Of a stretch of DNA of 10,186 bases, positions 6,203-10,186 are shown piece by piece. A program made the translations under genes and the position numbers. The stretch spans positions 1-10,186 of the forward strand of contig SCTU01000264.1 of assembly GCA_004297315.1 (NCBI GenBank), given 5' to 3'. Source of the DNA: Dehalococcoidia bacterium (GTDB taxonomy: Bacteria > Chloroflexota > Dehalococcoidia > UBA2979). The notes under the pieces are model-generated. The model saw nothing but the letters and a program-made list of their open reading frames with translations, searched no databases and was not told the origin of the DNA. Every line of letters begins with the position of its first letter. Positions within the stretch are counted from its first letter, which is position 1.

Positions 6203-7354
6203 CTACCGGGCGTGCCGGACGGCGTCTCCCGATCGTACGGATGACATGAACCTGTCGAACAGGAACTCGGTGTCGTTCGGCCCCGGCGAGGCCTCCGCGT
6301 GATACTGGATCGTGAACACAGGCTCCGTGCGATGTTGGAGCCCCTCGACCGTGCCGTCGTTCAGATGCACCTGACTGACGAGCACGTCCGAGGCCAGGCG
6401 GTCGCCGTCCACGGCGAATCCGTGGTTCTGGGCCGTGATGTAGACCCGGCCGGCGATTTCATCGCGCACCGGGTGATTCGCCCCACGGTGGCCGAACTTC
6501 AGCTTGTACGAGTCTGCTCCCAGCAGCCGCCCGATGACCTGGTGCCCGAGGCAGATGCCCATCACCGGCGCGCGGCCGATCAGCCCGCGCGCCGTCTGCA
6601 CGACATGGTCAAGCAGCATCGGGTCGCCCGGCCCGGGGGAGAGCAGGACCCCGTCCGGCCGGAGGGAGAGGATATCCTCGGCGGTGGTGTTGTGGGGCAC
6701 GGCCGTGACCGCCGCACCTCGCTGGCGGAGCAGGCGCATGATGTTGCGCTTCACACCGAGGTCGAGCACGACGATGTGCAGCGGCGGGCTGCCGTCCTCG
6801 GGCAGGTCGAGGGCGATCCGCGGGTCGCGGAACTGATATGGCTCGTTGGTGGAGACTTCCGCCACGTAGTCGATGCCCGCGTAGTCAGGCGCGCGGCGGA
6901 GCCGCGCCAGCGCTTCTTCGACGGTCTCGTCGCGCGTGATCGTCCCCATCACGACGCCTCGCGAGCGCAGGTGTCGCGTGAGCGCACGCGTGTCGACCTC
7001 CGCGATCGCGGGGATGCCCCGCTCCGAGAGGTACTGGTGGAGCGTGGAGCGCGAGCGCCAGTGCGAGGGCAGGTCGGTCATCTCCCGCACCACAAAGCCA
7101 CGCACCTGCACCTCGCGGCTCTCGTCGGAGAACTCGTCCACGCCATAGTTCCCCTGCAGCGGGAACGTGGCCGTCAGGATCTGCCCGCGGTAGGACGGGT
7201 CGGTGAGTGCCTCCTGGTAGCCGGACATCGAGGTGTTGAACACTACCTCGCCCGTGGCGTGGCCGTCCGCGCCGACCCCGACGCCCTCGAACGCCCGCCC
7301 GTCCGCGAGGACGAGGAGCGCACGTGGGCGGCTGGTTGTGGAGAGCGGGCTCAC
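6203..7354 (-). CDS. carA: Carbamoyl-phosphate synthetase small subunit CarA
   Basis: CarA is the glutaminase that hydrolyses glutamine and channels ammonia to CarB. The 383-residue protein has the CarA-specific N-terminal domain (ALLVLADGRAFEG, then GEVVFNTSMSGYQEALTDPSY at about 36-55) and a class I glutamine amidotransferase domain from about residue 192. The nucleophile is Cys268 in GICLGHQ, and the rest of the triad is His352 and Glu354 in QYHAEASPGP. The oxyanion region LLSPGPGDP (237-245) is also present. Length is normal. The GTG at 7354 is chosen because it overlaps the pyrC stop (GTGA) and places the conserved start ten residues in; an open frame continues upstream through pyrC but has no CarA-like sequence. 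No strong Shine-Dalgarno site precedes the GTG, so translation probably depends on coupling to pyrC. The partner gene carB is not adjacent: two unrelated genes lie between them. Confidence 0.97.
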   Translation of the reverse strand: MSPLSTTSRPRALLVLADGRAFEGVGVGADGHATGEVVFNTSMSGYQEALTDPSYRGQILTATFPLQGNYGVDEFSDESREVQVRGFVVREMTDLPSHWRSRSTLHQYLSERGIPAIAEVDTRALTRHLRSRGVVMGTITRDETVEEALARLRRAPDYAGIDYVAEVSTNEPYQFRDPRIALDLPEDGSPPLHIVVLDLGVKRNIMRLLRQRGAAVTAVPHNTTAEDILSLRPDGVLLSPGPGDPMLLDHVVQTARGLIGRAPVMGICLGHQVIGRLLGADSYKLKFGHRGANHPVRDEIAGRVYITAQNHGFAVDGDRLASDVLVSQVHLNDGTVEGLQHRTEPVFTIQYHAEASPGPNDTEFLFDRFMSSVRSGDAVRHAR

Positions 7355-8694
7355 AGGGTGACCACCCGTCCCGTCTCGTGGACGAGCGCGCCGCCGAAGA
7401 CCGTCGCCACCACGAGGCCGCGTAGTGTCCGCCCGGCGATCGGCGTGTTCTTCCCCTTTGACGCAAAGTCGGCGGGGTTGACCGTCCACTCCGCGTTTGG
7501 GTCGAGGATCGCGACGTCGCCCGGCGCACCCGGAGCGAGCGTGCCGAGGCCGTCGATCCCGGCGCGAGTGTCGAGCCCCCACGCCCGCACGGGTCCGGCC
7601 GTCATGCGCTCGATCAGCTCGGGCAGGCTGATGTCCCCCTCGTGCACGAGTTTCATGCACAGCCCGAACGAGGTCTCCAGCATGGTGAGTCCGGAGGCAG
7701 CGAGGTCGAACTCGATCTCCTTGTCGCCCTGGCCGTGCGGCGCGTGGTCGGTCGCCACGGCGTCGATCACGCCCGAGCGCAGAGCGGCACGCAACGCAGC
7801 GATGTCTGTCTCTTCGCGCAGCGGCGGATTCACCTTCGCGTTCGAGTTGTAGCGGATGCGCCGATAGTCGTCGCCGAAGCCGACCTCCTCGTGTGTCAGC
7901 GTGAGATGGTGCGGCGTGACCTCCGCGGTGACGTGCACCCCCCGCGCCTTCGCAGCCGCGATCAGGGCGACCGACCCGGCGGTGGAGACGTGGCAGATAT
8001 GGAGGTGGCCCCCGGCCAGTTCCGCGAGCGCGATGTCGCGCGCGACGAAGGTCTCCTCCGCGCTCGCGGGGCGCCCCCGCAGGCCCAGGCGCGAGGCCAC
8101 CCAGCCCTCGTGCATCTGGCCGTCGCGCACGAGGTGCGGGTCTTCGCAGTGCTGCGCGACCGGAAGTCCCCAGCGCGTTGCGTACTCGAGCGCGTGGCGC
8201 ATCAGGCTCGGGTCGGCCACGGCGTCTCCATCGTCCGACAGCGCGACGACGCCCGCGCCCGCGAGTTCGCCCGCCGGGGCGAGTTCCTTGCCCTCACGTC
8301 CGTGCGTGATGCAGCCGATCGGCAGCACCCGCACGATGCCGGACTTCTCGGCTTCACGGAGGACCGACTCGATGGCTGCCCGGCTGTCCATGGGCGGGCG
8401 GGTGTTCGCCATCGCGCAGACCGTGGTGTAGCCGCCACGTGCCGCTGCCAGCGTCCCCGTGCGGATCGTCTCTTTGCCCTCGAACCCCGGTTCGCGGAGG
8501 TGCGTGTGGAGGTCGATGAAGCCCGGCGCGACGACGAGCCCGGTCGCGTCGATCCGCTCGGCCTCGACCACCATGTCGCCCTCGTTCGGGCCGACGCGGG
8601 CGATCCGGCCGTCCACGATCACCACATCGGCGATGCCGTCGCGTCCGAGCGCGGGGTCGATCACGCGGCCGTTGTGGATTGCGAGGGTGGCCAT
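7351..8694 (-). CDS. pyrC: Dihydroorotase PyrC, type I
   Basis: Converts carbamoyl aspartate to dihydroorotate, the third step of UMP synthesis. The 447-residue amidohydrolase has the type I signature DLHTHLREPG at residues 61-70 (metal ligands His63 and His65), the SDDG motif at 153-156 whose aspartate bridges the metals in type I enzymes, His182 in QHCED, His235 in HICHVST, and the catalytic Asp316 in ATDHAPH. Substrate-binding MANTRPPMDS (95-104) is also conserved. All metal ligands are present, so this is an active dihydroorotase and not the inactive pseudo-PyrC found beside some PyrB proteins. The ATG at 8694 shares one base with the pyrB stop (TGATG) and has AGGAGG seven bases upstream. 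The stop overlaps the carA GTG by four bases. Confidence 0.97.
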   Translation of the reverse strand: MATLAIHNGRVIDPALGRDGIADVVIVDGRIARVGPNEGDMVVEAERIDATGLVVAPGFIDLHTHLREPGFEGKETIRTGTLAAARGGYTTVCAMANTRPPMDSRAAIESVLREAEKSGIVRVLPIGCITHGREGKELAPAGELAGAGVVALSDDGDAVADPSLMRHALEYATRWGLPVAQHCEDPHLVRDGQMHEGWVASRLGLRGRPASAEETFVARDIALAELAGGHLHICHVSTAGSVALIAAAKARGVHVTAEVTPHHLTLTHEEVGFGDDYRRIRYNSNAKVNPPLREETDIAALRAALRSGVIDAVATDHAPHGQGDKEIEFDLAASGLTMLETSFGLCMKLVHEGDISLPELIERMTAGPVRAWGLDTRAGIDGLGTLAPGAPGDVAILDPNAEWTVNPADFASKGKNTPIAGRTLRGLVVATVFGGALVHETGRVVTL

Positions 8695-9713
8695 CAGCGC
8701 GCCTCCTCGCCAGGCAAGTCGGTGCGGCCGGACAGGAGATAGAGCAGCGCCATCCGCACGGCGACGCCGTTCGTCACCTGCTCCTCGATGATCGAGGCGC
8801 GCCCGGAGGCGACTGTCGCCGCGATCTCGACGCCCTCGTTCTTCGGGCCGGGGTGCATCAGCAGGTGGCCCGGCTTGGCGCGCTTCAGGCGCTCCGCCGT
8901 CACCTGGTAGAACTGCGAGTACTCGTGCAGTGAGGGCAGCAGTCCACCCTGCTGCCGTTCGCTTTGCAGCCGGAGCGCCATCACAACGTCGGCGCCCTCG
9001 ATCGCGCGGTCGATCTCGGTCTCGATGATCACCGGGGGCAGCGCGGACTCCGCGTGCGACGGCCGGTCGCCGGGGCGCAGGCCGCGCGGGAGCAGCGTCG
9101 GCGGCCCGCAGACGACGACTTCCGCGCCCAGCGCGGTGAGGCCCCACATGTCCGAGCGGGCGACGCGGGAGTGGGCGATATCGCCGACCATCACGACGCG
9201 CTTGCCGCGCAAGTCGCCGATCCGCTTGCGGATCGTGTAGAGGTCGAGCAGTGCCTGCGTGGGGTGGGCGTGGGAGCCATCGCCCGCGTTGATAATCGCG
9301 GCGTCCGTGTGCTCCGCCGCCAGGTAGGCCGCGCCCGCCATCGAATGCCGCATCACGATGGCGTCGGCGCGCATCGCGCGCATTGTGCGGACGGTGTCGA
9401 TCAGCGACTCGCCCTTCACGACGCTCGAGGTCGCCGTGGTGATCGTGATCACGTCCGCCCCCAGCACCTTGCCTGCAAGTTCAAACGAGGCACGTGTGCG
9501 GGTGGACGGCTCGTAGAAGAGGTTCACCACCGTGTAGCCGCGCAGCGCCGGCACACGCGCGATCCGGCGGTCGAGGACTTCGCGCATGCGGTCCGCCAGC
9601 GCCAGGACCGTCTCGATCTCGTCGACGTCGAAGTCGTCGAGGTCGAGGATGTCGGTGTGCCGCCAGGCCGCCGGCGAGGCGTTACGGGTACGGGTCGGGG
9701 TGTCGGCCGTCAT
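8694..9713 (-). CDS. pyrB: Aspartate carbamoyltransferase catalytic subunit PyrB
   Basis: Joins carbamoyl phosphate and aspartate, the committed step of UMP synthesis. The 339-residue protein has the carbamoyl-phosphate signature FYEPSTRTR at residues 66-74, SVVKGES at 97-103 with the lysine donated across the trimer interface, MRH at 121-123, HPTQALLD at 150-157, the aspartate-binding RLQSER at 248-253, and MHPGP at 286-290. The RLQ and SVVKGES signatures mark aspartate and not ornithine carbamoyltransferase. It is slightly longer than the usual 300-310 residues because of an N-terminal extension of about 15 residues and a loop at about 210-228. No PyrI regulatory chain is seen. The ATG at 9713 overlaps the pyrR stop (ATGA) and has AGGAGG eight bases upstream. 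The stop overlaps the pyrC ATG. Confidence 0.97.
   Translation of the reverse strand: MTADTPTRTRNASPAAWRHTDILDLDDFDVDEIETVLALADRMREVLDRRIARVPALRGYTVVNLFYEPSTRTRASFELAGKVLGADVITITTATSSVVKGESLIDTVRTMRAMRADAIVMRHSMAGAAYLAAEHTDAAIINAGDGSHAHPTQALLDLYTIRKRIGDLRGKRVVMVGDIAHSRVARSDMWGLTALGAEVVVCGPPTLLPRGLRPGDRPSHAESALPPVIIETEIDRAIEGADVVMALRLQSERQQGGLLPSLHEYSQFYQVTAERLKRAKPGHLLMHPGPKNEGVEIAATVASGRASIIEEQVTNGVAVRMALLYLLSGRTDLPGEEAR
8702..8707 (-). promoter_or_regulatory. Shine-Dalgarno site of pyrC
   Basis: Perfect AGGAGG on the minus strand, seven bases before the pyrC ATG at 8694 and located inside the last codons of pyrB. It decides the pyrC start against an open frame that continues upstream. Confidence 0.75.
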
Positions 9714-10186
9714 GCGGTCACCCTCCTCGATACGACGACGACGCCATCGCTGCCGTCGAGCTCTTCGAGCATCACGCGCACGTCGTCCTGCGCGGAGGTG
9801 GGGATGTTTTTGCCGACCAGGTCGGCCCGGATCGGGAGTTCGCGGTGCCCGCGGTCGACGAGGACGGCGAGGCGGACGGCACGTGGCCGGCCGAAGTCGT
9901 TCATCCCGTCGAGGGCAGCGCGTACGGTCCGGCCGGTCATGAGGACGTCGTCCACCAACACCACCGTCTTGCCTTCGATGTTGGGGAGGTCGCTTGGCTG
10001 GGGCTGGGGCTGGATCCCGCGCTGGGCGAGGTCGTCGCGGTATAGAGTCACGTCCAGCGCGCCGACGGGTGGCCGTGCGCCCTCGATCGCCTCGATCTGG
10101 TCGGCGATCCGCCGCGCGAGGATCGCGCCGCCGCGCTGGATGCCGACGAGCGCGAGGCCCTTGGCTCCCTGGTTCATTTCGACGAT
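9710..10186 (-). CDS. pyrR: PyrR, pyr-operon regulator / uracil phosphoribosyltransferase, 5' partial
   Basis: PyrR binds UMP and the leader of pyr mRNA to promote termination or block translation, and many members also have uracil phosphoribosyltransferase activity. The visible 158 residues include LVGIQRGG near the N-terminus, LYRDDL (about 48-53), the PRPP-binding loop VVLVDDVLMTGRT (about 75-87) and the family-typical C-terminal part VDRGHRELPIRADLVGK followed by NIPTS. These features distinguish PyrR from hypoxanthine phosphoribosyltransferases. The family normally has some 20-25 further residues before IVEMNQGAKGL, so the ATG at 10177 is probably internal and the true start is beyond the right edge. 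Its stop overlaps the pyrB start by four bases. PyrR as the first known gene of the cluster suggests that the operon is controlled by pyrimidine level through a leader RNA that is not in the window. Confidence 0.95.
   Translation of the reverse strand: MVEMNQGAKGLALVGIQRGGAILARRIADQIEAIEGARPPVGALDVTLYRDDLAQRGIQPQPQPSDLPNIEGKTVVLVDDVLMTGRTVRAALDGMNDFGRPRAVRLAVLVDRGHRELPIRADLVGKNIPTSAQDDVRVMLEELDGSDGVVVVSRRVTA
9722..9727 (-). promoter_or_regulatory. Shine-Dalgarno site of pyrB
   Basis: Perfect AGGAGG on the minus strand, eight bases before the pyrB ATG at 9713, within the last codons of pyrR. It supports this start and suggests strong independent initiation in addition to coupling. Confidence 0.75.

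Noticed and set aside
6299..7852. A plus-strand open frame of about 517 codons opposite carA and part of pyrC
   Set aside because: It covers the junction of two confident minus-strand genes, has no family motif and shows the composition of an antisense shadow.
7351..9147. A longer PyrC starting inside pyrB
   Set aside because: The extra residues are arginine- and alanine-rich antisense-like sequence without dihydroorotase similarity, and the ATG at 8694 has a perfect AGGAGG and the normal family N-terminus.
9996..10013. Three tandem copies of GGCTGG
   Set aside because: It lies inside pyrR and encodes the QPQPQP stretch between YRDDL and the PRPP loop, in a region of variable length in PyrR. 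It is too short to be called a repeat element.

Overview
The window is one tightly packed gene cluster. All recognisable genes lie on the minus strand, so transcription runs from base 10186 towards base 1. In that order it encodes most of the de novo UMP pathway: pyrR (5' end missing), pyrB, pyrC, carA, a GNAT acetyltransferase, a protein resembling 2H phosphoesterases (2'-5' RNA ligase-like), carB, a HAD phosphatase, pyrK, and the start of a small membrane protein that runs off the left edge. The DNA is very GC-rich, and most long plus-strand open frames are antisense shadows.

From right to left: PyrR at 9710-10186 is the pyr-mRNA-binding regulator and PRPP-binding protein. PyrB (aspartate carbamoyltransferase), PyrC (type I dihydroorotase) and CarA (glutaminase subunit of carbamoyl-phosphate synthetase) follow with 1- or 4-base overlaps. 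After a 27-base gap comes a two-gene insert (GNAT enzyme and 2H-like protein) that separates carA from carB. CarB is large and complete, but the only plausible start near its upstream boundary is a CTG in a CTGA overlap with the preceding gene. A HAD-family phosphatase and the dihydroorotate dehydrogenase electron-transfer subunit PyrK follow, again overlapping. The last gene, 15 bases further on, encodes a membrane protein of unknown function.

Together CarA/CarB make carbamoyl phosphate from glutamine, bicarbonate and ATP, PyrB joins it to aspartate, PyrC cyclises the product, and PyrK would pass electrons from dihydroorotate oxidation to NAD+. The catalytic PyrD, PyrE and PyrF are not in the window. 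Near-continuous overlaps imply a single transcript with translational coupling, probably controlled by PyrR at a leader lying beyond the right edge.

The organism is a high-GC bacterium with PyrR control and a type 1B (PyrK-dependent) dihydroorotate dehydrogenase system. This fits Chloroflexota or a deep-branching actinobacterial lineage, but lineage is inferred from gene order and protein style only and is uncertain. I see no mobile element, CRISPR array, tRNA, rRNA or novel defence system. The most interesting points are the CTG start of carB and the unexplained accessory genes coupled into the pathway.
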